Part shown: piece by piece, positions 45,616-58,900 of the stretch | Layout of the letters: each line of letters starts with the position of its first letter | Position numbering within the stretch: the stretch's first letter is position 1 | From: Trametopsis cervina | Taxonomy: Eukaryota > Basidiomycota > Agaricomycetes > Polyporales > Irpicaceae | Direction of reading: 5' to 3' | Assembly: GCA_022385755.1 (NCBI GenBank) | Contig: MU278365.1 | Location: 503,927-567,926 of the forward strand | DNA: 64,000 nt | The notes under the pieces: model-generated | The model's input: only the letters and a program-made list of their open reading frames with translations | Databases searched by the model: none | What the model was told of the DNA's origin: nothing | Program-made: the position numbers and the translations under genes

Positions 45616-47415
45616 TCGGTTTCTCGCAGCCACGACGTGCGGTGCTCGTCTCGCGCTGTAGCTTACGAACTGTAAGATTAGGACGATGTTTGTGTATGTC
45701 TCGTTTACGTGTAGTTTTTATGAGATATTTTGTTCCTTGACTTTACGGCAGGCTTGAGCACAGTCCGTATCATCGGTCCAGGAACGCACGATGGCTAACC
45801 GGACAGATGCGATCATGATGTGTACAGGGTGCCTCGAAAGGGCATGGACCGGCTTTGTGGCGCTGTGCAACGCGTCACGTGGTGCTATACAGTTAGCGAC
45901 TACCACCATACAGTATGGCACTGCCCTACATCATACAGAGCGCAAGGTTTCTGATATCCACACTGTACGTAGAAGAGCCGCATACCAACCACCGTGATGA
46001 GCGGAGCAGATTTTTGGGGACTCTGTCAGAAATTTAATACTTTGCTTCCATCCGAAGCAGGGATGAGCTGAAAAGCTGCCGCCTCTTGTCATAAATCATC
46101 GCACCCTGGCCCAGGCTGTCTAGTGACAAAGCGGTCACCTGACTGTTATGACTGACGTGCCCAGCACATGCGCAATATAAGTTACAGGGTTCGCGCGGTA
46201 GGATTGCCTTGAAGTTTCCTCCTACAGCCGCATGAGCTCCTAGTGTAACTTAAAGTGTGTAAGCTCAGATAGAACATCCTTCTTGCAGGGAACATCATGT
46301 CGTAGACTATTGTACCACCATGTTGGATGACGAGAGCATCTCGTCGAAGCGCCTTCTATGCCTACTTAAAGTCGCGCTAGTGTACTCATGCCTGTAAGTT
46401 TATGCCGTGCTTATTGTGATGCATAGGAAGACCAACCCTTACCACAGTAAGGAAACCACCCCACCTCATTCTCCTACATCTGTTGTATGACCTTAGGCTT
46501 TCCATGAGCTACCGTAATACTTCCATCAAAGATAGTATCGATAGGACCGTCGCCATATTAGGGTGTAGAAGAAACGAGGTCTGAAAAAATTCGAAGATCT
46601 GTCACCGTAATGAGCTGCTCGGGTGCAGAGGTGGCACAGTCTGGATCTTTTCGAATATTATTAAGTAATGAGGCGTTCGGCGTCGGCGTCGAGTAGCCTC
46701 GTGGAGGTGAGAGAGTTCGCATGGTCGGCCAGTGGTCGGACCCATCCGCGTATGTTTTAGCAGGAGACGGCCGTCCAGTGGCGACCCAGCAAAGTATCGC
46801 GGCAGCAATGTCCGCCGCGGTGTATCTCAGATTGCCTCCGTCCGTCGTCACGGCGCGTATGTCGCCCTGTATTTCATTTTCTCAGTTGCGAGGAGACTTG
46901 CCGCCAAGAGCGTCGTCGACGTCCTGCACGAAGGAGAACACGACCCCGGCGGCGTCCAGCACAGCAAAGAGGCACATGATATGCTCGTTATTGTTTTGCG
47001 CGACGCGGACTGAGGAACTCTGCGGCGCGGCTCGGAGGCGCGGATGCAGCTCAAGCGGGAAAGTGAAACGAAGGGATGCCCGGAAAAGGGAAAGACCCTG
47101 GAGCGTTTTGTGTCCGTTCTCGAGCGTCCCGTTCGCTCTTCACAGCTGTTCTCTTCTCCCCATCTCCTCCCCGTCGCTCTCCATGTCTGGCGACGGACGC
47201 AAAACGACCTAGAGTCTTTTGGCATCGGCAAACACGCGAAAAACACGTACGTTTCCTCTCCTCGCTGTCCTCTGCCCCGACAGTGCACTCACGAACACCC
47301 GACGCGTCACAGAACATACCTTTTGACGGACACGATCTGGCACGCGCAAACGATATTCTCTTCTCATCACGCATAGACACTCGCTCATTACCACTCTCTC
47401 TTCCCTTCGCACCGC
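45616..47415. other. Long intergenic region
   Basis: This is about 1.8 kb. The left half is AT-richer with no open frames of note. The right half is GC-rich with overlapping frames on both strands, including MCLFAVLDAAGVVFSFVQDV on the minus strand near 46.9-47.0 kb, which ends quickly. No exon chain could be built. Confidence 0.4.
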
Positions 47416-50400
47416 ATGCCACCCTCGTCGTCAAACCTTTCCCCGGGCAGCCGCCTGCGCCCCAAAACCTCCGACTTCTCTGACCTGCTGCACTCGCGTA
47501 ATTCCAGGTCGTCAAGTACGAGTCTCGCGGAGGCAGACACGCCTCCACCTGTGCCACCTATGCCCTCGTCGTCCGCAGCGGTAACCCCAACGAAACCGAA
47601 GGGCAAGCTCGCCGGTTTCCTAGCGCGTAAGCGTAAGAGCGGTGGCATCGCGCTTACCGAGTCGCGCCCGTATGACAGAGAGGAGGATTCTGGGCAGTAC
47701 CCAGCGATACCAGAAGCTCTAGTGCGAAGGTGCGGCTTTTCTTGCTTTCACGTTCACAACCGTGGTTGGCATACTGACGAGAGACGCCTCAGTCGCATCC
47801 CCTCAGCACCCCAACCATCGACAGGATCGTCTTTGCCGTCGTCGCTCCCTCCTCTGAATGTATCTCCTACTTCATTGGCGACATCATTCGCGTCTGCGAC
47901 TGCCGACACGCCACAGAAGCCACGCGGTCATTTCGGAGTGTCGGACTCGAGCGCAAAGCATCTCTCTTCTGCTCTTCCCTTTCGCGGAGTCAAAACGCAG
48001 AAGTCAACGTCATTTGAGGTGTCGAGGCCGTTCAATGTTACGCATATGGCGACTGCGTCCAACATGGCCATGCTCAACGGCAGTACGTCGCGTATACCGA
48101 GCGCGAACATTGCCAGCACGGAACCGAAATCGAAGTCAAACACCTCAGGAAGCCCCACGGGGATGAAACCACTTATCACTGTTTCTGCACCTCCAATAGG
48201 CAGAGAGGTCGAGAACGACCGCGACATCTATAATGCCCCTCGGACGGCACCTGCGCCACCTTCGATTTCTTCGGTGTCAACCACGCCTTCCAAGACGTCC
48301 CGGGGCGGGAAAGAGCCTCATGGCATGGCAAAGAAGTTTGGCTTCGGGCATCATAAGTCTTCGAAGAATGACTTGTCAGATAAGGAGCGGTCATCAAAGG
48401 AGAAGGGCAAGGAACCCGCCCTTCCCAGTCCGACGCCTTCCCTCAGTCCAATGCTGCCGCCAAAGATGCAGTTTCCTGTTCCGCCTTCGTCCGCGAGATC
48501 CAAGACTCCGAGTGGCAGTGGCCCTGCGAATGGTAACAAACCGAGCGCGCCTGCTCTGACAGAGGCTTTTCAGACGTTGTCGCCTGCCCCGAGTTCTTTG
48601 GCCACGATTTCTCCTCACACCGCTACTGCTAGCGATGTCTCTGATGACGATCTCTCGCCTGCGTCGCCGGGAAGTTCCCGTGCTGCGAGTGCTGTACAAT
48701 CTCGACCTGTTCGCCCCGTGTCTCTCATCATACCCGCGGGTGGACCCCGACAACATACTGTAAGCACTAGTAGTGCCATTTCCACGAAGACCGCCACCTC
48801 GGCCACTTCCCCTCCGTCATCACCTTCGAGTCCCACACCCCCGCACGGACGTCCCTCCTTCCCTCCATCGTCCCGTCTGAACATGCATCGTGCATCGTAT
48901 CGGTCAGTGACGCCCGCAAGCCCTCCCCCACTCTCGCCGCTTCCATCTCCGCCGATTAGCACTACCTCTTTCCCGGTGTCATCATCGGACGCCGAAGCGG
49001 GCTATAGCACGGACGCAAGCACCCGCTTCGGATATGGAGGCTGGAGCACGGACGCGAGCACGCGCGTCGGGTCACTCATCACGAAGAAGAGCGGACTGTC
49101 CTTGGGTAGTGGGACGTCCGGATCAACGCGAATGAGGGTGAACACGATCACGAACACTAATAGCGCCACGGGGGGGCCTCGAGCGGTCGCTGCTGCTGCT
49201 GCCTCTGCTGGGATGCCTGCTTCTGCTATACGAATGGAAGGCGTTCGCCCGCGCATAGGATCGCAAAACTCCCAGATTTCTCAGATCTCACAGAAATCCC
49301 AGGTTCCGGCGCCTCCCGAATCGAACAGCAACAGCACGAGCAGTACAGCGTCGACCCACACCCACAAGGAGAAGGACGCCAGCGCACCCACTTTGCTTGG
49401 TGCCCACGATACGTTCATTAGGATATTGCAGGAGAAACATGCGGCTGAGAAAGCTGAGCTTACGAAGCGCATTGAAAGGCTCGAGCGGGAGGCCCGTAAG
49501 CGCGAGCGAGAGATCAAGGGCTTGCGGTGGCTGGTACTGAACGCCGGCACGAGCGAGGGAGCAGGAGGAGAGGGAGGAGGATCTGGGATCGCCCAGGCGT
49601 CGTACGCGTCTTTGCTGGCTCTTGATGAGCAATTGACCACTGGCCGGCTTCGGTCCGGATCCAAGTCGTCGATCAGCACGACGAACACCGGCTCTGAGAG
49701 CCGCTCGAGGACGACGTCCGGCGTTTGCAAGTCTTCGTTGGACAGGGGCGTGGCCAACTCTCCGGCGAACAGCACCGAGGACGGCTTGATCGAGCTGCAG
49801 AGCGAGGTCAGCGACTTCATCGCGCCTGCGAATTTGCAAGAGTTGGGGTATAGAAAGGACGGGGCTGCTACCGTCAAGGTTGCCGATGCCGATGATGGGC
49901 CGCGACCGGGCTCCTCAGGCTCGACTGTGAGTGTCCGGCTGAGGCGCGCGAACACCGTACCGGACCACGATGCGGCGGCGGCGGCCCTCGCGAAGGTCGC
50001 AAGACGGACGAGCTCCCCTCTCTTGCCTGGTGGCCACGGATTGGGCTTCATAGAAGCTGATCTACCTAATATTCCGTCAGGCTCCGACATGTCGCTCGCC
50101 TCTTTAGCAGACAGCGGCTCCATCCCGTCTCTCACGCTCACCGCCACACATTCCGGCTCATCATCGTCGTTCATATCGTCCATGCCTGAGTCAAGCTCGT
50201 CTGGCGACCTGAAGACACACGAGCGAGCGAGGAGGGATAGTCACCATGCGCCCAGCACTACGGCATCCAAACGGGTATCGGCGTCGTCGACTGCATCGTC
50301 TGCCTACTCTTCTAACCTCAAGGTCGGCATGTCGCCTTCTATCGGGCAGGTGCTCGATCGTACGCGCGAGATTAGCGTCGTGCGTGTACCCTCATCTGTT

Positions 50401-50463
50401 GACGAAGCAGAGATGGACGACGTGCTGAAGAAGTTGCGGGCCTTTGGCGCCGACAGCAGATAA
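47416..50463 (+). CDS. Large Ser/Pro-rich coiled-coil protein of unknown function
   Basis: One open frame of 1,015 codons starts MPPSSSNLSPGSRLRPKTSD. A probable 63-nt in-frame intron at 47730-47792 (donor gtgcgg, acceptor cctcag) would shorten it to 994 residues and join EALVR to SRIPSAPQPS. Most of the protein is disordered: Ser, Pro, Thr and Ala with many SP/TP sites. A single clear coiled coil lies near residues 665-705 (TFIRILQEKHAAEKAELTKR, then IERLEREARKREREIKGLRW). Near residue 530 is a short internal repeat, GYSTDASTRFGYGG followed by WSTDASTRVG. The C-terminus, DEAEMDDVLKKLRAFGADSR, is again helical. No enzyme domain is seen. A scaffold or cell-cortex role is possible but unsupported. 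I recall similar unnamed proteins in Agaricomycetes. Confidence 0.75.
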   Translation: MPPSSSNLSPGSRLRPKTSDFSDLLHSRNSRSSSTSLAEADTPPPVPPMPSSSAAVTPTKPKGKLAGFLARKRKSGGIALTESRPYDREEDSGQYPAIPEALVRRCGFSCFHVHNRGWHTDERRLSRIPSAPQPSTGSSLPSSLPPLNVSPTSLATSFASATADTPQKPRGHFGVSDSSAKHLSSALPFRGVKTQKSTSFEVSRPFNVTHMATASNMAMLNGSTSRIPSANIASTEPKSKSNTSGSPTGMKPLITVSAPPIGREVENDRDIYNAPRTAPAPPSISSVSTTPSKTSRGGKEPHGMAKKFGFGHHKSSKNDLSDKERSSKEKGKEPALPSPTPSLSPMLPPKMQFPVPPSSARSKTPSGSGPANGNKPSAPALTEAFQTLSPAPSSLATISPHTATASDVSDDDLSPASPGSSRAASAVQSRPVRPVSLIIPAGGPRQHTVSTSSAISTKTATSATSPPSSPSSPTPPHGRPSFPPSSRLNMHRASYRSVTPASPPPLSPLPSPPISTTSFPVSSSDAEAGYSTDASTRFGYGGWSTDASTRVGSLITKKSGLSLGSGTSGSTRMRVNTITNTNSATGGPRAVAAAAASAGMPASAIRMEGVRPRIGSQNSQISQISQKSQVPAPPESNSNSTSSTASTHTHKEKDASAPTLLGAHDTFIRILQEKHAAEKAELTKRIERLEREARKREREIKGLRWLVLNAGTSEGAGGEGGGSGIAQASYASLLALDEQLTTGRLRSGSKSSISTTNTGSESRSRTTSGVCKSSLDRGVANSPANSTEDGLIELQSEVSDFIAPANLQELGYRKDGAATVKVADADDGPRPGSSGSTVSVRLRRANTVPDHDAAAAALAKVARRTSSPLLPGGHGLGFIEADLPNIPSGSDMSLASLADSGSIPSLTLTATHSGSSSSFISSMPESSSSGDLKTHERARRDSHHAPSTTASKRVSASSTASSAYSSNLKVGMSPSIGQVLDRTREISVVRVPSSVDEAEMDDVLKKLRAFGADSR

Positions 50464-52990
50464 TTTATTCGTTCTTTCCGGCAATGTCACGCGGGACACC
50501 TTGTCGCGCGGCAGAACCCCCACAGTCTCTACTCTACATCCGGTTTTTGGTGGGTTGGCGAGGAGCCGCACCTGGCGTCATCATCTGGTACCCTGCGCCG
50601 TCCATACACTGCACACCACGTGCAACCATTCGTTTCGTGCCGACTTTCTCTCATCCACCTACGCTCTCTCACTCTCTCAGACCATCATTTCCTTCGAATT
50701 TCGTTTGGTCAATGGATTTATCAACTGGAAGGATACTCTCTCATCCTTATCTCCGCATCTAGTTTTGTTATTCGTTCGTTTTCGCTCATTCGGCACACTC
50801 TACCATTCACTCCGTTTAGTCTGTATCATGTTGTCAGATCTGGCTTTCCCTCTTGTCCTGCATTTGGTATCACGAGGTTACGCTCTCTCCTTTCCCCCGT
50901 CTTTCTCGCTCCCCAACCTTAGCATTAGCAGCGCCCGAATTTCTCCATCGAGGTTTTAGTTAGTTTTATGAAGGGCTCCGTTTTTGTAGTCCCTCGCCGC
51001 AGGCGTTGTACGTAGAATATAATCGCAGCGATGTACTTTGTACCGTTGATGTTTCTTTTATTCGCGCGTTCGTGGCCTGTTTCTGCCCGCATAATATGCA
51101 GGCTACGGATACGGTGACCTGGTAGTCCTACTTTCTGCTCTTCAATCATTCCCTTACCGGTGTCTCCATGGCACTTTACCGCAGTTTGTTGTCCCAGTTC
51201 TCTGTACGGCTTACCGGGAAGAGGCTGTCTTTTCTTGTGTCAAATGATATACCTCACCGGCGAGAGCCAGTGGCGGGATCATATATACATGGGCAGTAGC
51301 ACTATCTGCGGATCGGGCAATTCTATCAACGACCATCAAGGCCACCGCAAACACAGTAGAGCTTCGGGTGCTTAATTTCACAACCTCACCGCCACCACTG
51401 GTTTTTATCAGGGCTCACCTAGACTACATGATCATGGACGTCGCTGACCTCTTCCCTGCGAAGTAGCCAGAGGTAGGCAATGGGGATCAATATGACCTGT
51501 GCAAGGTGAGTGAGGAGCAGCGGCGGCAGTTTTCCCCGTATTGACCAGCTCATATCGATACAGTAGTGCCCGGGATTTGCGATCTTGCGTTTGGTGTCGG
51601 GACGCACCCAAGCCGGCTCATTGAGGCAGAAAGGCTGGGTCTGGCGGTTCTGAATCTGAGTTGTCGGAGTACAGCGCACTCGGGAAGCGCCGCGATCTCT
51701 GCGGAAGCGGGCCAGCCTTGTGCATGTTGCAGACTCCATCGACCCGACTCATTATGTCCGTCGCGCGCTGACACCTGCTCTAGGACTGCCTCTGGTCATG
51801 GCGGAGAGGGAAGCTGAAGATTCCCGTTTCGCATGTCTAAGCTCATGTAGTTTCTGTCTGCCATAGGACGGCTCTTCACAGTTTGATAGAGCATACCTGT
51901 CTTCGTCCTTGCTTGTCCTGCAACCTTGCAAAGTATTGCTGCAGCAATTGTGGCAAGGAAAATGGAGGTACGTACTCGCCAATATGTACCATGCTCACTA
52001 TTGTGCTGTATACCTTTCAGGAACAACTGTCGTTATCAGTATCCGCGTCGCATCACGAGACAATGAAGTCATTCTTTCCCTTGAACGAAGTAGCTAGGTA
52101 CATCGGTATTGCGTAGTCTGTCATTGTGCCATCTTCTAGCTGCAAGTAAGGCGCGCGCCACATCTTCCTTGACATTGCCCTCTCCACTACCACCCATTCA
52201 ACGCTCCCATTATATGTTTCGCAATTATAAGGACCGGAGTTCCACTGGTCTAAATGGAGCACACCACCGGATCAAAGTCAACGGTGCCGGTTGCCCTCCT
52301 CATCCCCGCGATTGTGTTTAACAGCGGTCTTTACTGCATCCTGCTACGATCTCGTGGACATCTTTGAGCACTGGCAATCCACAGCCCGCGGACGCTTGAT
52401 GCGCGTTTTGGCGATCAAATTAAGCCCAGTGGATGATATAATGACAGTGGTCGGCGCAGGAACGCGAGTCATGCGACCGCGATGAAACAACGACATCACG
52501 AAGCGGATCTTAGCCTCCACGCTAGACGGACCAGTCTGCCTCCTTTGGTATGTGCTTCCTACGTCAATTTCCACCGCTGTGTGTTTAGCACCTTTTTACA
52601 GGTCCATATGTTCTCTTCTGATGGAATCATGCTTCCCCGGTCTGTGAAAGGTTACATGCGGGGTCGAGGGTCGCGTGGGTGAAGACTTCGTCACTCGAAA
52701 GAGGGTCAGTTGTTTATGCTCAAGCTCCCCGTACTTATGTATCAACATCCGAAAGTCAATTCCGTGCTAACCACTTGGCCATCACACTCAGTTCCCATAA
52801 CCCAGGCTACGGTTGAAAAGAGAACAAGTGCGCCCCGCCCGCACTTCGACGGCCTCACACACCCCTACTACCCTCCTCCGTTCCGCTGGCATTTCGCTGC
52901 GGTACATACCACCCTGGATTAGGTACTACTGCCGCACCTCTTGCACACGTCTAACTGTGTGGGTGTCGAGCGGAGAAGTAGGCGGTCGAC
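50464..52990. other. Long gene-poor region with decayed coding-like fragments
   Basis: About 2.5 kb lies upstream of the giant gene. The first 600 bp is a pyrimidine-rich 3' region. Between 51.8 and 52.4 kb two plus-strand fragments look like membrane helices (IPVFVLACPATLQSIAAAIV near 51.9 kb and VPVALLIPAIVFNSGLYCIL near 52.3 kb). The minus strand also has a helix-like frame, THLAQVILIPIAYLWLLRRE, near 51.5 kb. No consistent exon chain emerges, so a relic of a multi-pass membrane gene is possible at most. Confidence 0.3.
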
Positions 52991-55900
52991 ATGAACCACG
53001 GAGCAATGATGGAGCAAACGAACAGCTCGCGTTACAGCATTATCAGTAACGACAATGCGTACCTCCGAGGTCAGTACTCAATAAACTCCCTCTACCTTTT
53101 CTGGCGTCGGTCATTCGAAGAGGGGTGCTATGCTGCTGGCAAGGGCCGATCCCGCCACGGTGCACGTCGCTCTGCGCCCGTACGACCACGCTCTGCTCTC
53201 AACCATAGGGTGGAAATATAGAAGCGCGCCTATCTAACAAACATGCAATCTTCTCTCATCGTCGCGTTGACGACATTACGTCGATCATGTTATTTTTCTC
53301 ACCATCCATTATTGCGCGCACGCGTATCCCGCCTGCTATGATTCCTATTCTCATACCAATGTAAATGCTGATACTGACAATTTCTGATGTTCTGTTACTG
53401 CTCATTCCCCTCCCGGACGCGTTCTTCGCGCATGTCAACGCGTTTTCTTCGATGAATATCCTCCTACCCGGCTTCGACGGCATACAGACCATGCAGCGCC
53501 CCTGGGAGTGACAGAAGCGTCCGGTTCACGTCCTGCCAATTACGATACCCGGCCTGGTGAAGGACCTTTTGGCGACCAACACGCGACGACCTCCAATGCA
53601 TCCAACGTCCGCCAGCGAGATCCAGGAGTGGTTCTTGCTGCTGAGGTCCCACCTGCATCCGTGCCGTTTTACCGCTTCTACCGCAAACCAGGCTGGTACA
53701 AATCGCGCAACTTCCTCATCTGTCAGGGCATCATCGCGCTGCTCGGCATTGCGCTTCTGTTCATCTTGCTGTTTGTGGTCGTGAAAGCGATTGCACAGCA
53801 TGTGGTGAACGTATCGGTCTTGAACGTAGATGCTGCCCAGATCATCGATCCAACGAATACGAGCTTTACTTTGTCGATGCAGGGAGTTGTGAGTGATATC
53901 CTTGCAGCAGCTCGTATGCGTTGTCATGTCTGCAATCAATATTTAGGTGACACATACTGGGGTAATCCCCGCAAAGATTGCGTTTACGGAGCCCGTGAAC
54001 GTACGCAACTCTGTTCCTTTCGTTTGTAATGCTCCTAATACTCGTATAGGTCACTTGGAAGGTCAACGGTTCCTCGATTCCCCTCGGAACTATCACGCTA
54101 TCACCGCTCGAAGCGAAGCACAAACGGGCCACGATCAACCAAACCACCACTTTCGTGATCTCAGATGAGGCTGCGTTCGGGGAGTTCACGAAGACGATGA
54201 TAACGCAACCGAATTTTACGTGGAACCTACACTCTGAGAACCTTAAAGTCAATGCGCTGAAGTTTCCCACAGCAAAGGGTATACATTTTGACAAGGATGT
54301 TACGCTCAATGGCATCAATTCGTTCAATGGGCAGGCGAAGTTATTGGAATTCCAGGTGCGCCTGCTTATTCTGGAGTCGATCGAGACTGAACTGATGCCT
54401 TCGAATAGCTTCCAAGCGATAATCCTAGTGGTGGTATCAACTTTGTAGCGACGACGGGATTGAACAATACGAGGTCAGTGCGAGCGCTATAATGCATTTT
54501 ATGGGAACATACGCTGGATGGATCATTTTGCCCCCCTACAGCCCGTTTGCGGTCGACTTGGGTACCGTTGTTTTCGACCTGTACTATAACGACACTTTCC
54601 TTGGGTCTGGAACGGGAACGAATAGTAAGATCGTGAGTGCGGTCTTACTTAAACTCTAGCGGTTGACCATTTACTAACCGAAGTTTAGGCACCTGGTCCC
54701 GTCAGCATTACTCTCGATGGTGTGCTTGTATTTCATAACGAGACAGACGAGCTTGTCTCGCTCTCGAAACTCTTCACCTCATACTTGAACGGAGAAGAGT
54801 CCCCAGTTATCGCAACAGGCAGATCCGTCGTCTTACCGCCGAATAACAAGACCGTCTCTTGGCTCACCGAAGGTGTCACCGCCCTCAATCTTAACGTCCC
54901 GTTCCAGAACCCGGACGTTGATGGCCCACTGGGACCTATTAAGAGCATAACCATCGGTGATCTGGCATTGGTGTTCAATGAGGATCAGCCATGGGCACCT
55001 CTTGCGACGACGCACAGTGCTCAGGCCTTCATGAGTAAGCCAAAACCAGTTCAGCGGCAGAATGGTCTGCGAAATTGACGTGGGCGTGCTCTGTTTCTAG
55101 AACTGCCTTTTGGCTTTGAGTTGGCTATAGCTGACATCCAAAATGCGTTCAACATCTCCCAGAATGGAACGACCGTGGCCGGTATCTCGACTCCTCTCGG
55201 CTCTTCGACTTCGAATATCAAGGTGCTCAGCCCGATGGACACAGAGGGAACAATTGATATCGCCTTTGTCGACACAGCGCTGCAGATACCAGAGCCTTCG
55301 AGGGCTATTTTCTCGTCATTCAGTGAGTAACGACACGCTTTACTTTTGTTGTGCCAGAGCTGTCTCTACTCCGGCGAATGCCTCCACATTCGGGTCGACC
55401 CCGCGTTTTGAGGAGCACGTCGTCATTTCCATGTGAAATTCTCACTAGTTCGCTGATGCATGTGATTTCCCCCCTCGTAGCAAAGGACTTAACGGATTTA
55501 GCGTAAGCCATCGTCACTCCTCGTGCCTTTGGGTTTGTACAGCTTGCTGATCGCCTGTTGCCTCGTGGCCTTTCGTGTTCGTTAGTCAAAATCAGTTCCA
55601 GCTTGTCGGACATGCGCGCGCTGTGGCAAATCTCTCCGTTGGCCAACTGACGTTGGACCCCATCAACTTCAATGTGACGAGCAAGCTTAACGGCCTTCAA
55701 GGTCTTAAAGGAGATACTGTTATTCAGGGTGTTGACGTTGTCGGCGGCACGACAGAAGCCATTCTGCTCGCCATCAACGTCTCCATTTTCAATCCCAGTA
55801 ATCTACGTTTGAGCACTGGAGACCTAAGTACGCTTTGCTCTCCGTTCTTTGGGAACTTGTTTGCTTACGCGGTTTCGTACTTCCGCAGGTCTACAGTTAT

Positions 55901-58900
55901 TCCGAGGCTCCGGCCTTCTAGGCACTACACTCCTACCCAACTTAACGCTCGAAATGGGGAACAATTCGGTCCAAGCTCAAGGTTTCTTTGCGGCAAACGA
56001 AAGCCCGGAGGGCTCCCAGACCTTGAACGATTTCGTCGGAAGTAAAGGTTAGTGGCCAATGTTGTGCCTGATACCCGCCTCGGGACGAATGCTGATATAT
56101 TGTCAGATGTCAATGTGAACATAAACGGGTATGGGCAAAGCACGAATATCACTTCACTGAGCGAAGCCTTCCAATCGTTATCCCTCCAAGCCGTCTTGCC
56201 TGGGCTTACCTCTCAGCTATTGGCGAGGACTTCGTTGGAAGGTAATTGACACTCTGGCCGCGTGATGTATTCTCTGTTCATATTCCCTTTAGTGCTCAAC
56301 ACTACTGGACATGGTAACAACCTGGCGCATGTGACAGTCGACCTGGTAAATCCGTTCACCGCAGGGCTCACGATTACCCAGGTGCAATCCAATGTGTCGT
56401 CGCACGGGATTCACCTAGGCTCAATCGACCAGGCCGTTGCCTTCCCTGCTTCCGGGCACAAGACCACAACTTCCCCGAATTTCAACCTTGATCTGAATAT
56501 GGACCCTTCGGATCTGTTCACGGTGACCAGAAGGCTCGCGGTGCTTGCAGGCTTGGATACTGCGCAATTAGACGGTATCGTTGCACTCGGCGGATATCAG
56601 TATGTTGCATCTACGGACGACGACGACAAACCGGCCCCTTTTACAGCATCGGCGAACTCGACAATAGCCGGCCATGGGACGTCGACTCAGACGAGAAGAG
56701 ACACAAACATCTATACGGGTTTCAATTTCCCTGACTTCATTGACAAGGCGTTTAGGCAGCTGAGAGCGGACGTGCAGCTCTCTTCTCTCGTGAATATTGG
56801 TACAGCAAGAATCCGTACCCCTCAAAGCGCATAATACTAATAACCTGTGTAGGTGATTATAGCACAAAGCTGGTATACACACAAGCCGATGTTCCCGTTG
56901 CCACGGACGAGAGTTTGCATTTACTGCTCCCCATTTTGGCACAGCCGATCGTGCAGAAAATAGTCACACAGTCAGAGTTAGGGTATGCGTCCGATGTCGT
57001 CTGCCTTGATGCTCTGTTGACCTTGATTGCAGTATCTCGACCGTATTAATCTCGAATCCTCAAGAGAACACCTTCAGTGAGTAGAATAAAATTATCCCTC
57101 GGCTTCTCTCACATGCCTTGCCAGGCGCAAAGCTCTCCGGTAATATCACAAACGCGGGTCCATGTAAGTATGAAAGGTTTGAGGGATGGACAGCATGCTA
57201 AAGACTCGGTTGCTCAGTCGACGCCAAAATCAGCTTCGGGTCCGGTCTGACTATCTCATGGTTGGGAAAGCCGCTCGGATCTATCAAGATGCCTGAGGTG
57301 AACCTGGTTGCAGACGAGGGAGCTCAATTGGATATTACTGCGGACTTCGTGGTGGCAGACGTCGATCATTTGACCAATTTTACACGCACTCTCGTCACCG
57401 CTGAGACGTTCGAGTGGGACATTGAGGGCGAGGCTCTAACTGTGTCGGCTTTAGGTAAGTGCTTTCATATTCCATAATTCGAGCGAGTCCTTTACTATTG
57501 CGCTCAGGCATCGACGTGTCTAATATAACGTTGACAACAAAGACGGTATCGTTGCTGGGAATGAACAATCTGAAGAACGGAGTCGTCATCAATACGTTCG
57601 ATTTGCCGGCGAATGACCCAGCAGGAGGTATTCACCTGACCTTGGACACTGCTGTTACGAATGTGAGGCTATCTTCTATGATTGATTGGCGGTGATCCCT
57701 GACCTTCAGCTCTCAGCCTTCCCAAATTGGCATTGAGCTTAGCACTATAGGTTTCCAGAACTTCTTCCAGTCAACCCATATAGGTCCCGCCACGTCTCAA
57801 AGCGGCTTCACTCTTGCTGCGCAGTCGACTATATCCCTTCCTCTCGTTGGCCGCCTTATTCCTCAAACGGATGCTCAAGGTCTGGCGGATGTTTCCACAA
57901 TATTCAACTCGTTCGTTCATGGCAAGGACAGCAACATCACTGTCGTTGGCGACAGTGCAGGTCCGAGTGAGGTTACCTGGTTGAACGAAGGGATCAAGAG
58001 CCTACAAATCGACGCCGTACTCCCAAACCGAGGCAAACTCGATCTCATCAAGTCTGTCACCTTGAACGAACTCAGTCTAATGTTCTCTACTGGGGATGCG
58101 TATGATCCGCCCACTGGTTCGGACGATACTACCGCAGCTTTCACGATTCCTTTCGCCTTCCCTATCGATATCGTCGCTCTCGAGCAGAACATCACGGCAG
58201 GATACAAAGGCACCCAGTTTGCGGTACTGCGGATACCCAAGGGTCCTAGCAAGACCGACGTTGAAACGCGCATCATCCACCTCACCTTCAACAATACGCC
58301 CTTTGCCGTGTTTGACGATGCTCATTCCGTGTTTCAACAGTTTTTAGCGGACACCACGCTTAACTCTGAGGAGACATTCGCTTTAGGCGGCGTTGCGAAC
58401 ACTGATGCACAAACGGCCATAGGGCTAGTTAGTCTGACAGATATCGACTTCAGTGTGCAGACGACTATAGCTGGTTTGCAAGGGCTTAATGCGAGGCCGA
58501 CTACGATATCGCACTTGGATGTGAACCATGGATTTGCGGACTTCTTACTCATCACGGTGACGACGGAGATATTCAACCCGAGGTTTGCCTTGCGATTTTT
58601 CATATTCATCATCTCTCTGAGACAACCTTCTCCAGCAACATCACTATTGGGACGGGGGATGTCAGTTTCGGGTTACAGTTTGAGTGAGTAAGATGTACCG
58701 GCTGGTATCTTGCCGTTCTCATCGTCTTCCAGGGACACCACAATCGGAGCGGCCATCATTGTACGTAAACAAACTCGTCGGAGCACGCGCCCGCTGAAAA
58801 CGTTTGTAGAACAATGCCATCATCGTACCCGGTAGCTCAAACTACTCCACGAGTGCGTTCCAACCTTGCAGCTTCGTTCACAATATTCGTACACATTGAC

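Noticed and set aside
46558..47013. Minus-strand frames such as the one containing VLDAAGVVFSFVQDV
   Set aside because: They look mildly protein-like but end within 50 codons and could not be joined to neighbours through plausible introns.
53508..54029. Start of the giant gene at 53508
   Set aside because: That frame begins with GTG. An upstream exon at 52991-53069 supplies an ATG and joins in phase at 53488.
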